Assembly (NCBI GenBank): GCA_934436245.1
Contig: CAKSAM010000010.1
Location: 15,929-79,928, forward strand
Direction: 5' to 3'
DNA length: 64,000 nt
Source of the DNA: an uncultured Acetatifactor sp.
Lineage (GTDB): Bacteria; Bacillota; Clostridia; Lachnospirales; Lachnospiraceae
Both the position numbers and the translations under genes were made by a program. Shown here one piece after another: positions 52,623-61,890 of this stretch. How positions within the stretch are numbered: position 1 is the stretch's first letter; every line of letters starts with the position of its first letter. The notes below the pieces were generated by a model. That model worked only from the letters and a program-made list of their open reading frames with translations, had not been told where the DNA came from and made no database searches.

Positions 52623-55600
52623 TTACTCCTCAGATCCGCTTTTTTCAAACCGGAACCATTTGAAATCAAAATTGCATCCCGGCAGGAAGACAAAGGTCAC
52701 CTTCTGCTCTCCTGTCACTTGTTCCAGAGGGAAACGAAGTTCTGTGTACTCCTCGCTGTGAGGGAAAGGAAGCACCTGCGTTGTTCCATCCGTAAACCGC
52801 AGCTGGATTGTATTCTGCTGTAACGGGGTTCTGCCACAGATGACAATACTGTCAGTTCCTGTTTCACCAAAATTCATATCTGTAAATTCCAGAGAGACGT
52901 TGTTGCCAATCTGTTCGATGGCATCTTCAGTTCTCACAAAGCTGTCTCCGTAGGTAACTCCGTCTGTGAGCGCATATAACCTTGCAAAGGCCTTTTCCTG
53001 TCTGGTAAAATAAAACTCCTTCAGGAAGATTTTATCTTCTGACACAATCGTCATGTCTGTAACGCCCTGTAGTCTTCGGGGCAGTGTAAAGGTCTCCGGC
53101 TGGAAGACTTCCCAAATGCCTGGTTTCTGATAAATCACTTCTCCCACCAGGATTCCCTGTGTCTTCGATCCACTCTCCTCCGGTTCTCCCTCCCAGATCT
53201 GAATCCTGTGAGGATCATTGTCATTGGCGAAGATAGAGAGGGTAATCTCATCACTTCCAAATTCGCCGAAATCCAGTGCCTGATAGACCAGTCCTGTAGG
53301 CTGCGCCTTGTCCGTTCCGGCGCTGTTCTCCACGCCACGGCTCACATCTCCGCCGAAGCTTCCGGCGTAAGCGATGCCTGCCACCGGCTCATAGGGAGAA
53401 TGGAAGGTCTGTCCCATGCCTTCCACTGTGAAATCAAGCTGCGAGATCATCCTGATGGTGGCTGTTCCATTACAGCTCATGCATCTCACCTGAAAGCTGC
53501 CATCGCTGACACCCGTAATCCGGACGCTCTCCCCGTCTTCCAGTTCCTCCAGCTTTGCCACAGGACTGGGAATACCGGAAGGGTCTGTAATGCTCCAGAG
53601 AAGTCTGCGGTCGGTGGCTTCCATGGGATAGATACGGGTATGCAGCAATAGGGAAGGCTTCTCCGGTGTCAATGTCGTTGCGACTGCGCTCAGTTCCAGC
53701 TTTCGTACCGGCACGAATCCGGATGTCACGAAGGCAGGCGGATATTCTCTGTTCTCTTCCGTTGCACAGATGCCGGGACGGATCGGTGCTTCAACAGCAT
53801 GAAGCGTCACTGTCGCCGTGCGGTGCCAAGCTGCTGCCGTATTGTCCGGAGTCCCGACTACTGCCGTGGCTGTTCCGGCGCCGGTTTCACCAATCGTGCT
53901 CACCATGGCTGTCCATGCGTCCTCCACAGTAACACGGATCTCTCCGGGGATGGTTTTTGCTGCGATCATAGCCAGCAGTTTTCCCTGAAACAGTTTGCGC
54001 ACGGTTCCCTTGTAAGCATCGTAATCGGTGCTGTCACCATTGTCCAGACCTACGAGACGTCCGGCTCCTTCCACAGTCACTCTCACATAATCAGAGGCAT
54101 TTTCCACGGGGTGTCCATCCCGGTCCTCTGCTGAGATTTCTATGAAGATCATGTCCTCGCCATCAGCCTGCAGAGTCGTTTTATTCGCTTTTACTACATA
54201 GTGATCTGTGTTGCCGAAGGAATGTCTCTCCTGTCTGGCGATTTCCCTGCCGGTCTCGTCATAAGCCACGGCACAGATACTGCCGGGTACATACGGTACT
54301 TTCCAGGAAGGCTGTAATACTGTTCCCTTCTGATGGTCGATCTGCTGTTTTCCCTGTGACACTCCGTTTACGAATAGCTCCACCTCCGGGGCATTACTGG
54401 TGATCCTCACATCTACCTGTTGTCCCGGGTTAAAATCCCAATAGGGATATACATGGACCATGGGATCTTTTTTCACATCCGTCCACTCCGCACGGAAGAC
54501 GTAGTAAGAATCCTTGGGGAAGCCTGCCGTGTCCATCTGTCCGAAATAGCTGTTTTTCGTCTGATAGGGAGTCGGCTCACCGATATAGTCAATCGCTGTC
54601 CAGATGAACTGACCACAGGAATAGGGAGTATCTCTATCCATAATGATACAGTATTCTGTATTTTTTGCTGCCCAGCTGGTGGTACTGTTTCCTAGGGCTG
54701 AGCACTGCTCATCCGCCTCGATCAGGGTTGCACGCTCCAGAGGGAAATGATACACACCGCGGCTCTGCACCACGGAGGAAGTCTCACTTCCGTAAATGAT
54801 CCAGTCCGGATGCTTTTCATGATGTTCCTCATAATATTTTTCAGCGTAATTATAGCCCGCTACTTTCACGATATCCGCACATTTCTGGGCATTTTCCCAG
54901 GGCATATAGTTGGAGCCGATGGTCACCGGTGCCACATTACGATAGTCCCACTTTCTGACTGCTGCAAGAAGGCTTCGGGTGATCTCCTGTCCGTGGGCAT
55001 CCGCATGGGTATCCGGGATCTCATTACCGATGCTCCACATGATAATGGAAGGATGATTGCGGTCCCTGCGGATCCAGCTGCGCACATCCTTCTCCATCCA
55101 ATCTTTGAAAAATCTGGCATAATCGTAAGGATTTTTCGCCATCTCCCACATATCAAAGGCTTCGGACAGGATCAAAAAGCCCATCTCGTCTGCCAGCTCC
55201 ATCAATTCCACTGCAGGCATATTATGGGAAGTCCGCACAGCATTGACACCCATGGATCGCATAAGTTCGAATTTCCGACGCATGGCTTCCTTATGAAAAG
55301 CCGCTCCCAGTGCTCCGAGATCATGGTGATCACAGGCACCGTTCAGGCGTACTTTTCTGCCGTTTAGTAAAAAGCCTCTGTCAGGCTCAAACTGCACGGT
55401 ACGAAAACCGATGCGAAGATGTTCTTCCTGACATAGTTCCCGGCTGTTGGTCTCCTGCACCGGTTGTTGTTCTGTTCTCTGTGATGCACTGTTACCGGTC
55501 GTCTCCGCACTACCGTTTTCCCGCAGCGTGTCTCTCCACAGGCATACCTGCAGATCATACAAGTAAGGATCCGTAATGTCCCATTTCCTCGGATTATCCA

Positions 55601-56282
55601 CAGGAATCGTCACAGATGCCTTCTCCTGTCCACCGTTAAGGGGCTGTTTTACCCGGAAAATCTCCCTGCTTGCTGTTTCTGCGGAGCTTTTACTGTCTCC
55701 AGTATAATGCAGACAATATTCCAGTGCATAGTTTCCGCCAGCCGTTCCCCATTCCAATTCCGTATCAATGGTCAGATCATAGCCTTTTTCCGTCTCCACG
55801 GAAGAAGTATAAATACCATCCAGAGGGATATGGGTCTTGGGCAGGCAGATCATCCACACATTGCGGTAGATTCCGGCCCCGCTGTACCATCTGCTGTTGG
55901 GTGCCTGAAAGGTTACCCGGAGAACAACTTCATTTTCACCTTCACGCAGATGATCCGTAATGTCCCAGTCAAAGGTGGAGTAGCCGTATTTCCAGTCACC
56001 AAGGTACACTCCGTTTACATAGATAGAAGAATCCATGTAAACGCCCTCAAAACGTAAAATGACACTCTTGTCACACTTTGTTCCGGATGCGGAATACACA
56101 AATCTTTTCCGATACCAGCCGATACTGTCTTCATAGAGATTCTTCGTATCATAAATGAGCCAGTCATGGGGCAGATCCACGGACTGCATTCCCTGCTCCC
56201 AGAGTGCTCTGTCTTCCCATGTTACATCTAATGCTGTTTTGGCAAAATACCAGTTATCATTCCATAACGTTTTACTATTCAT
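52623..56282 (-). CDS. Large GH2 glycosidase, beta-galactosidase-like
   Basis: A 1,219-residue enzyme with no signal peptide, so cytosolic. Domain order: N-terminal sugar-binding fold (about 10-170), Ig-like region with a Ser/Thr/Gln insert at about 255-285, TIM barrel (about 300-600) with SIGNEIPD (acid/base Glu421) and IYGSETSS (nucleophile Glu500), a DUF4982-like domain (about 620-680), Ig/invasin-like strands (about 700-820), and a long C-terminal region that resembles a carbohydrate-binding domain. Beta-galactosidase is the commonest activity, but related enzymes act on other sugars. Start uncertain: ATG at 56282 (AAAGG upstream) is preferred to 56306. Confidence 0.87.
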   Translation of the reverse strand: MNSKTLWNDNWYFAKTALDVTWEDRALWEQGMQSVDLPHDWLIYDTKNLYEDSIGWYRKRFVYSASGTKCDKSVILRFEGVYMDSSIYVNGVYLGDWKYGYSTFDWDITDHLREGENEVVLRVTFQAPNSRWYSGAGIYRNVWMICLPKTHIPLDGIYTSSVETEKGYDLTIDTELEWGTAGGNYALEYCLHYTGDSKSSAETASREIFRVKQPLNGGQEKASVTIPVDNPRKWDITDPYLYDLQVCLWRDTLRENGSAETTGNSASQRTEQQPVQETNSRELCQEEHLRIGFRTVQFEPDRGFLLNGRKVRLNGACDHHDLGALGAAFHKEAMRRKFELMRSMGVNAVRTSHNMPAVELMELADEMGFLILSEAFDMWEMAKNPYDYARFFKDWMEKDVRSWIRRDRNHPSIIMWSIGNEIPDTHADAHGQEITRSLLAAVRKWDYRNVAPVTIGSNYMPWENAQKCADIVKVAGYNYAEKYYEEHHEKHPDWIIYGSETSSVVQSRGVYHFPLERATLIEADEQCSALGNSTTSWAAKNTEYCIIMDRDTPYSCGQFIWTAIDYIGEPTPYQTKNSYFGQMDTAGFPKDSYYVFRAEWTDVKKDPMVHVYPYWDFNPGQQVDVRITSNAPEVELFVNGVSQGKQQIDHQKGTVLQPSWKVPYVPGSICAVAYDETGREIARQERHSFGNTDHYVVKANKTTLQADGEDMIFIEISAEDRDGHPVENASDYVRVTVEGAGRLVGLDNGDSTDYDAYKGTVRKLFQGKLLAMIAAKTIPGEIRVTVEDAWTAMVSTIGETGAGTATAVVGTPDNTAAAWHRTATVTLHAVEAPIRPGICATEENREYPPAFVTSGFVPVRKLELSAVATTLTPEKPSLLLHTRIYPMEATDRRLLWSITDPSGIPSPVAKLEELEDGESVRITGVSDGSFQVRCMSCNGTATIRMISQLDFTVEGMGQTFHSPYEPVAGIAYAGSFGGDVSRGVENSAGTDKAQPTGLVYQALDFGEFGSDEITLSIFANDNDPHRIQIWEGEPEESGSKTQGILVGEVIYQKPGIWEVFQPETFTLPRRLQGVTDMTIVSEDKIFLKEFYFTRQEKAFARLYALTDGVTYGDSFVRTEDAIEQIGNNVSLEFTDMNFGETGTDSIVICGRTPLQQNTIQLRFTDGTTQVLPFPHSEEYTELRFPLEQVTGEQKVTFVFLPGCNFDFKWFRFEKSGSEE

Positions 56283-56339
56283 CAAGATTTCTGCCTTTCT
56301 GTCCATACCGTTTTCTGTCAGGTTCCTGCTTCCATGGTG

Positions 56340-56903
56340 CTACTTTTCCTGCTTGTGTCCTGTTTTATCGTTGTCAGATACGGTCTTCGCATCCGCCCGG
56401 CCTTCCAGACGCTTTACTATGTAAACTGCCAGTAGTGCATCCAATGTTCCCAGTACCATTCCACCCAGGATATCTGTAGGATAATGCACAAAGAAATACA
56501 TCCTGGAAAAAGCAATGACTGCCGCCATGACCAGACTTAGGATTCCTGCTTTGCGATAATAGCTGAAAATCGTCACTGCTGCTGCAAATCCGTTGGAGGT
56601 ATGCCCTGAGGGGAAAGAATATTCCGAAGGGAACGGGATCTTTAATGTCACGCTGGAGTCCACCGCACAGGGACGGGGTCTTGCGATTGTATTTTTCAGG
56701 AATAAATTGCCCAGCAGGTACGTAATCGCCATGGCGGCCATCATGGTCAGCCCACATTTCCGGGTTCTTGGAATGCATGCCAGTACGATTGCAATTGCGA
56801 TCCAGACAGCTCCGCTCTCTCCTATGGTTGTGAAAAACCGCAGAATCTCTGTCAGACATTCCTGATGGATTTCCTGAATTGCATGCAGTATCTGTAGTTC
56901 CAT
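56340..56903 (-). CDS. PAP2-family phosphatase
   Basis: A 187-residue integral membrane phosphatase, possibly acting on undecaprenyl pyrophosphate or phosphatidic acid. All three active motifs are present: KNTIARPRP, PSGHTSN and SRMYFFVHYPTD (catalytic His). Five to six membrane segments. GGAGG lies eight bases before the ATG at 56903; the longer upstream ORF is not translated. Lies between rpe and the GH2 gene. Confidence 0.93.
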   Translation of the reverse strand: MELQILHAIQEIHQECLTEILRFFTTIGESGAVWIAIAIVLACIPRTRKCGLTMMAAMAITYLLGNLFLKNTIARPRPCAVDSSVTLKIPFPSEYSFPSGHTSNGFAAAVTIFSYYRKAGILSLVMAAVIAFSRMYFFVHYPTDILGGMVLGTLDALLAVYIVKRLEGRADAKTVSDNDKTGHKQEK

Positions 56904-57012
56904 CCTTCGTTCCTCCCTGTTTTTCGTCTTCCGGCTTAGTGACCGGCCTTTCTGTCTGTGCCACAATTTTCCAGTATCGGATGCTCTGTAGCTTGATCCG
57001 GCTATGGCAATG

Positions 57013-57663
57013 TTACTGCATCTTCGTGAGGAAAGCCTTCGCATTGGCTGCGATGTCATCCTTAAATACAGCGGAACCGGCTACAATGACATTGGCTCCT
57101 TTTTCCATGGCAAGCGTTACATTGTCCAGGTTAATGCCACCGTCTACTTCCAGATCGGTAGATAATCCCTTATCTGCGATCATTTTCCGGATCACCTGTA
57201 CCTTGTCCAGACATTCCGGAATCAGCTTCTGTCCGCCGAATCCGGGCTCCACAGTCATGACCAGCACCATATCCACCAGTTCCAGATAGGGCTCCACGGC
57301 CTCTGCCGGTGTGGCTGGTTTGATGGTGATGCCGACTTTTTTGTCGGTGGCACGGATTTTGTCAATGCAGCCCTTCGCATCTTCCGTGGCCTCCAGATGG
57401 AAATTCACCAGATCCGCACCGCAGGCAGCGAACTCTTCCACGTAGCGCTCCGGTTTTTCGATCATCAGATGCACGTCCAGGAACATATCGGTATGCGGTC
57501 TGACAGCCTTTAAGACCGGCATACCGTAGGAAATCGACGGCACGAACAGTCCGTCCATCACATCCACATGCAGCCAGGGCACTCCGGCTTCTTCCACAGC
57601 TTTGATATCCTCTCCCAGCTTCCAGAAATCCGCCGAAAGAATTGAAGGTGATAAAATATTCAT
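57013..57663 (-). CDS. rpe: Ribulose-phosphate 3-epimerase
   Basis: Interconverts ribulose and xylulose 5-phosphate. The 216-residue TIM barrel has LSPSILSADFWKLGED at the start, HVDVMDGLFVPSIS (metal-binding His, Asp), DVHLMIEKP, MTVEPGFGGQ and EVDGGINLDN, all family motifs. The ATG at 57663 follows GAGGAG; upstream in-frame ATGs are not needed. Joins the split transketolase 4 kb upstream in the pentose phosphate pathway. Confidence 0.96.
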   Translation of the reverse strand: MNILSPSILSADFWKLGEDIKAVEEAGVPWLHVDVMDGLFVPSISYGMPVLKAVRPHTDMFLDVHLMIEKPERYVEEFAACGADLVNFHLEATEDAKGCIDKIRATDKKVGITIKPATPAEAVEPYLELVDMVLVMTVEPGFGGQKLIPECLDKVQVIRKMIADKGLSTDLEVDGGINLDNVTLAMEKGANVIVAGSAVFKDDIAANAKAFLTKMQ

Positions 57664-57778
57664 GATACTCCTCATTTCTGCCCCACAGAGCCTTGTCTGT
57701 AGCACTTTTTTTAGGAATAAGAAATCGTATTCCGTATGCATCTATTCTAACAAACTTGTATTCTTAAAACAAGATAAA

Positions 57779-57813
57779 CTAAGAGGAACCCTTTCTTTCC
57801 GAAAACGTTCCTC
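57779..57813 (-). terminator. Terminator of the amidase gene
   Basis: On the minus strand AGAGGAAC pairs with GTTCCTCT around a 17-base loop, followed by a T-rich stretch (TTAGTTTATCTTGTTTT). Confidence 0.7.
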
Positions 57814-57842
57814 TCCTCGTCTTTTTGTGATCATACAGTTCT

Positions 57843-58748
57843 CTATAGATTTTTAACATCTTCTTTCAACCGGATCCAGGCATCTTCATGCTCTGTATAA
57901 TAAATGGGGCATTTTTTGCCGCCACAGTCATAGTGGCGGAGAATATCATCCGGTTCCAGTTCATATGCATCGATCAGCCATCTCAACAGCTTGACCAGGG
58001 AATCATAAGTCTCCTGCGTAAACTGTCCGTTGTCCGCCTTGTAACAGCATTCAATGGAAATCGAATCTTCATTGCGGGTCTGCACCGCATAGGCAATCTC
58101 ATCCAGAGGAACACACTGAAGAATTTCCCCGTCATATCCAATGATGAAATGGGCGCTGGCACTGCGTTCATGATTATCTTTCAGTTGTTCAAAGTAGCTG
58201 CGGTTCTGGGCTGCACTGGTACCGGGATTGGCGGTATAGTGTACGAATATGTTCTTGACTTCCGTCAGGGGGACTCCCGGTCTGGAATATTCATTTACCG
58301 TGAGAAAATCTTCTGTCCAACTGGGATGTACTGCGTACACATCCACAGGAAGTCCCTGAATTCTGGTTCCTGCCGTCTCTTCCAGCTGTTTTAGACTCTG
58401 TTGCACAGTATCTGCGGCAGCTTCCATGGGCGTACTGGCTTCTGCAGTGCCGGCAGGCAATTTCAGAAGATTTTTCAGTACAACGATCCCCACCAGAATG
58501 CAGGCACACAACATCGAGATTCTGATATATCTTCGGATTTTTGCCTGTCTGCGGCGACGCTGCCTCTCTTCTCTGGCCTGTCGTCTGCCTGCACGGGGAT
58601 TCTCCGGCACCACCCACAGCTTCTCCTGTCCCTGCCTTGCAGGTCTGACGGTATTTTTCCCGGCACTGTATTCCACCAGATACGGATTTCTCCGCATCTG
58701 TGTCATTTCCAGATGTAACTCTCCGTTGGAGCGACTCTCCTGTGTCAT
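57843..58748 (-). CDS. Membrane-anchored N-acetylmuramoyl-L-alanine amidase (Amidase_2)
   Basis: Cleaves peptide stems from peptidoglycan. The 301-residue protein has a cytosolic, Arg-rich N-terminus (ARRRQ-type, 50-72), one membrane helix (74-97), and an outer Amidase_2/PGRP domain from about 145. The zinc ligands are His170 (FVHYTANPG) and the HYDCGGKKCP region near 280; a Glu/Tyr-type acid lies in SIECCY. No cell-wall-binding repeats. Probably a cell wall remodeler. Confidence 0.9.
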   Translation of the reverse strand: MTQESRSNGELHLEMTQMRRNPYLVEYSAGKNTVRPARQGQEKLWVVPENPRAGRRQAREERQRRRRQAKIRRYIRISMLCACILVGIVVLKNLLKLPAGTAEASTPMEAAADTVQQSLKQLEETAGTRIQGLPVDVYAVHPSWTEDFLTVNEYSRPGVPLTEVKNIFVHYTANPGTSAAQNRSYFEQLKDNHERSASAHFIIGYDGEILQCVPLDEIAYAVQTRNEDSISIECCYKADNGQFTQETYDSLVKLLRWLIDAYELEPDDILRHYDCGGKKCPIYYTEHEDAWIRLKEDVKNL

Positions 58749-58850
58749 GTTGGTAACCCCCTCAAAGTTGATTGTTTTCTTTGAGTCCCAATATACCCCG
58801 GAGTTGTCACATTTTTCGTCACATATTTCTTAAGATTTTATAAAGTCTGT

Positions 58851-59942
58851 TTATGATAATTTTTCTCGCAGATAATTTTCCAATATTCGTGCCACATTCT
58901 GATGTGCTCTGACACCGGGATGAAGGCGGCTGCCCACGGTGTCCGGTGTGGTGTCGGGGAGTTGCAAAAAGTGGATCCGGGCATCGGCAGTCTGTTCTGC
59001 ATAGGTCTCCACGGCTTCACGGATGACAGGCAGGAAGCTTTCTCCCAACATACCGTACCCCCAGATGATGTGTGCTTTGGGATTGCATCCACGCACAACT
59101 TTCAGGAAATCGCAAATTGCCTGGGTCAGAAGCTCTTCAACTTCTTTTATATCCCGGGTTCCTGCCCATTCTTTCCCCAATTCCGCTGCGGACTGGATCG
59201 CCGTGGCATCGTTGGTTCCCAGATTAATGATCACTGCGTCCGGCTGCCATGCCTTGAAATCATACGCCTCCAGTGCTCCCAGAGAAGCATTCCGCTCCCC
59301 GGTAAGCAGACCGCAGACCTGTGTGTAAAAGGGTGGAATCTTGTTCTCTGTAATACCGTCCCAGCTGGTGACGATTCCCCAGCCGCTCTGTGACACCACG
59401 CGGTATTCTGCTGAAAGTGCATCCGCCACCATGCGGGGATACGTATTCTCCGCAGAGAAAAAAGCACTGATCCAGTCTTCCTCTCCTTTTGCCCCCACAG
59501 TGCCCTCACCACTGGTGATACTGTCCCCGACGAATTCCAGGCGATATTTCGGTTCCGGCAACGGTAAAAACTCCCCATCCGCATATTGCAGACCCAGAAT
59601 CTGTACCATATGCACCGGGTCCTGATGCATGGCCTGTACTTCCTTCAGGATCCGTACATGCTTCGGCTTTCCTGTCGTCATTCCCCGGAACAGACATACC
59701 TCATTTTTCCCTTTATTGACCGGGAAACGGCTGATCTGTGCACCGTTTAGCTCTACTGCCAGCCAGGGCTCCATCGTGTCATAATCCACATTTATTTCCA
59801 GCCACAATTCACTGCCGGTATAAATAAATTCGATACCACTGCCGGTCCAGAACAGATTGATCACATCTTTTCCTGTGGTCCGGCCCAATACCCGCACCTG
59901 CGGCAATGCCGCCACACTTACTGTCTTTTTCTGTTGCTCCAT
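58851..59942 (-). CDS. SGNH/GDSL esterase, CE2-like two-domain
   Basis: A 363-residue esterase with an N-terminal jelly-roll-like domain (about 1-135) and a C-terminal SGNH hydrolase: EFVGDSITSGEG (Ser nucleophile), NLGTND (Gly, Asn) and LHPGVRAH (catalytic His). This architecture is typical of carbohydrate esterase family 2 acetyl esterases. No signal peptide. GGAGG precedes the ATG at 59942. It follows the membrane protein gene after 22 bases. An acetylated oligosaccharide substrate is an inference. Confidence 0.85.
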   Translation of the reverse strand: MEQQKKTVSVAALPQVRVLGRTTGKDVINLFWTGSGIEFIYTGSELWLEINVDYDTMEPWLAVELNGAQISRFPVNKGKNEVCLFRGMTTGKPKHVRILKEVQAMHQDPVHMVQILGLQYADGEFLPLPEPKYRLEFVGDSITSGEGTVGAKGEEDWISAFFSAENTYPRMVADALSAEYRVVSQSGWGIVTSWDGITENKIPPFYTQVCGLLTGERNASLGALEAYDFKAWQPDAVIINLGTNDATAIQSAAELGKEWAGTRDIKEVEELLTQAICDFLKVVRGCNPKAHIIWGYGMLGESFLPVIREAVETYAEQTADARIHFLQLPDTTPDTVGSRLHPGVRAHQNVARILENYLREKLS

Positions 59943-59964
59943 ATTTCCTCCATCAACTATATCC

Positions 59965-61713
59965 TTATAGATCTTTTCGATAGAATCTCCAAAAATCAGT
60001 ATCATCGCAACCGGATGGCTGATATTCCTTTTCGATCCATTGCATGATCCAGTCATCTTCCTCCATGCGCAGATCCCCGTACCAGGATTCCACAGCTATG
60101 ACATCCGGATACCTCTCCGGATGTTTTTCCCAGTATTTTAGCAGGGTTTCGTTATATGTGGGATCACACATTACGGAATGCATGCTGATCACCGTATCCT
60201 CATACATATATTCTACCGTGTTTAAACCGCCGCCTCCAACGACCAGCAGGCTGTCACCGGGATGCACATAATCCTTCCATCGTTCCACGCTGGTATTCAT
60301 CTTTAAAGCATCCATATATGTTGTAACAACACCAAGTGCCGGGCCTTTTTTCACAATGCCCCTACAATCTATGGCATCAATACTTGTGGTGACAGAAATT
60401 ACAAGAAACAACAGAAGAAATCCCCGCATTCTCCACAAACGGGAGTGATTGCTTTCCTGTCTTTCTATCAGTTTATAGATGGGCACATAGGATACCATGA
60501 CCGCCGGAATCATGTAACCGGCAGCACTGAGGAAGTCCAGATTCGTCAGCGTGATCACCGCCAAAAGTGCCCCTGCGGAAAGGATATAACCGATCACCGT
60601 CTGCCTCTTCTCCTGCTCTGAGCAATATTTCAATCCATACCATGCCACGCCAAAGGCCACCAGGTATAATGCGCTCAGGGTAAGCCACCAGGAACGCATG
60701 GTATTTTCCAGCCAGATTTTTCTCACGATTTTCGCAATGCCGTAGGTAATCAGTGCTATGAGAAAGAACCTTTGGAACACCCAATACCAAATCTCTTTTT
60801 TAGCGGACGGTTCTCTCTTTTTCACTTTCCGCTCTGCAAATGTCACAATCAGGGAAAGTACCAGGCAGGCCGCCAGCCAGACCGCTGCTGTCCCCAGCGG
60901 TGCAAAAAAGGAAGTCCGGAAATAGAATCCCGTATGTGCACTGTCTCCGGACAAAATATTGCTGATATTGTCCATGAATTCCGCATATCCCATACGTGTC
61001 AGAAAATATGCCAGGTACAACACGCCCTGCACAAAACAGGCTACGGAAAAGCACAGGATATCATGCATTTTTCTGTCTGAATATAGCCAGAAAATAATAA
61101 GCACACCTAAATAAATAACAAGGCAGGACGGATAAGAAATAATCTCCAGGCAAAGACATAGGCTTGCCAAAAGGAGCCAGTATAATTTTCTTCCCCTGTC
61201 AAAATATTGTACAAGGCATACAAAAAGCAGCATCAGAAACCAGAACTGCATGTTGGAAAACTCAGGCAAAAGACATCCCTTGGGCCTGATGACCACCAGA
61301 AACAGGCACAGCATTGCCAGCAGCAGGGAATCCATACTGTTCTTAAACACCTTATAAATGATGAATACCACCAGCAGATTTATCACGACACCCATGATGT
61401 TGGCAAATAAAACGATTCCTGTAGTGCTGTTTGTCAAAAACCGGTATCCTTTGATCAATGCCGCCAACAAAAAGGCGGAAGTCTGATGAGGCTCCCACAT
61501 GTCGATGATCATTCTGTCTCCCAGGGTCATACGATATGACATTGTCAGCGCATAGGCAGTATCCGCATCAAAATTAATAAGTACATTGATCAGTTGTTGT
61601 CCCAAGGCAACCAGACATAGTATGAAAAATACCGTTTTTTCTCTCTTTGTCATTTGTCTCTCCATCTCTTCCTCTGTTACAGGGAATTTTTTCAACCTCT
61701 CCGCCTTGCTCAT
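59965..61713 (-). CDS. Multipass membrane protein, GT-C-like
   Basis: A 582-residue protein with about 11-12 hydrophobic segments and a soluble C-terminal domain (about 445-582). The first outer loop begins NFDADTAYALTMSYRM, an Asp-x-Asp-like pair as in GT-C glycosyltransferases. The protein is similar in plan to the one at 29290. The start is not settled: ATG at 61713 overlaps the stop of a tiny ORF (ATGA), whereas ATG at 61653 has GGAGAG four bases upstream. Possible cell-surface glycan role. Confidence 0.65.
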   Translation of the reverse strand: MSKAERLKKFPVTEEEMERQMTKREKTVFFILCLVALGQQLINVLINFDADTAYALTMSYRMTLGDRMIIDMWEPHQTSAFLLAALIKGYRFLTNSTTGIVLFANIMGVVINLLVVFIIYKVFKNSMDSLLLAMLCLFLVVIRPKGCLLPEFSNMQFWFLMLLFVCLVQYFDRGRKLYWLLLASLCLCLEIISYPSCLVIYLGVLIIFWLYSDRKMHDILCFSVACFVQGVLYLAYFLTRMGYAEFMDNISNILSGDSAHTGFYFRTSFFAPLGTAAVWLAACLVLSLIVTFAERKVKKREPSAKKEIWYWVFQRFFLIALITYGIAKIVRKIWLENTMRSWWLTLSALYLVAFGVAWYGLKYCSEQEKRQTVIGYILSAGALLAVITLTNLDFLSAAGYMIPAVMVSYVPIYKLIERQESNHSRLWRMRGFLLLFLVISVTTSIDAIDCRGIVKKGPALGVVTTYMDALKMNTSVERWKDYVHPGDSLLVVGGGGLNTVEYMYEDTVISMHSVMCDPTYNETLLKYWEKHPERYPDVIAVESWYGDLRMEEDDWIMQWIEKEYQPSGCDDTDFWRFYRKDL

Positions 61714-61766
61714 ATAGAATCCCGGAATTTCTCCGCTCCACCGGCTCCGATCACTGCGTATTTCAT
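61710..61766 (-). pseudogene. Possible remnant of a panE-like gene or leader peptide
   Basis: An 18-codon ORF starts MKYAVIGAGG, the classical NAD(P)-binding start of ketopantoate reductase-like proteins, with AGGGAAGGG seven bases upstream. It ends in TGA that overlaps the ATG at 61713. In the other frame the next residues read GFYMSKA, as would follow in such a protein, so it looks like a frameshifted fragment. Whether it is translated as a leader is unknown. Confidence 0.4.
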
Positions 61767-61822
61767 GGTAATGCCCTTCCCTACCTGTCTCTTTCACTTA
61801 TTTTTCTATCATATCATACTGC

Positions 61823-61862
61823 AAAAAAAGCTGCCAGTCTCTGTTTTCACATCGCTGACAGC
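61823..61862 (-). terminator. Terminator of the transketolase operon
   Basis: On the minus strand GCTGTCAG pairs with CTGGCAGC (one wobble) around a 17-base loop, then seven T. Confidence 0.85.
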
Positions 61863-61890
61863 TTCTTTTATTCTCTATTTTGCCTGTTTC

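Noticed and set aside
61653..61797. Longest ORF start (610 aa) for the second GT-C-like protein
   Set aside because: The first ATG lacks a site, and the N-terminal part is probably the panE-like fragment in another frame.
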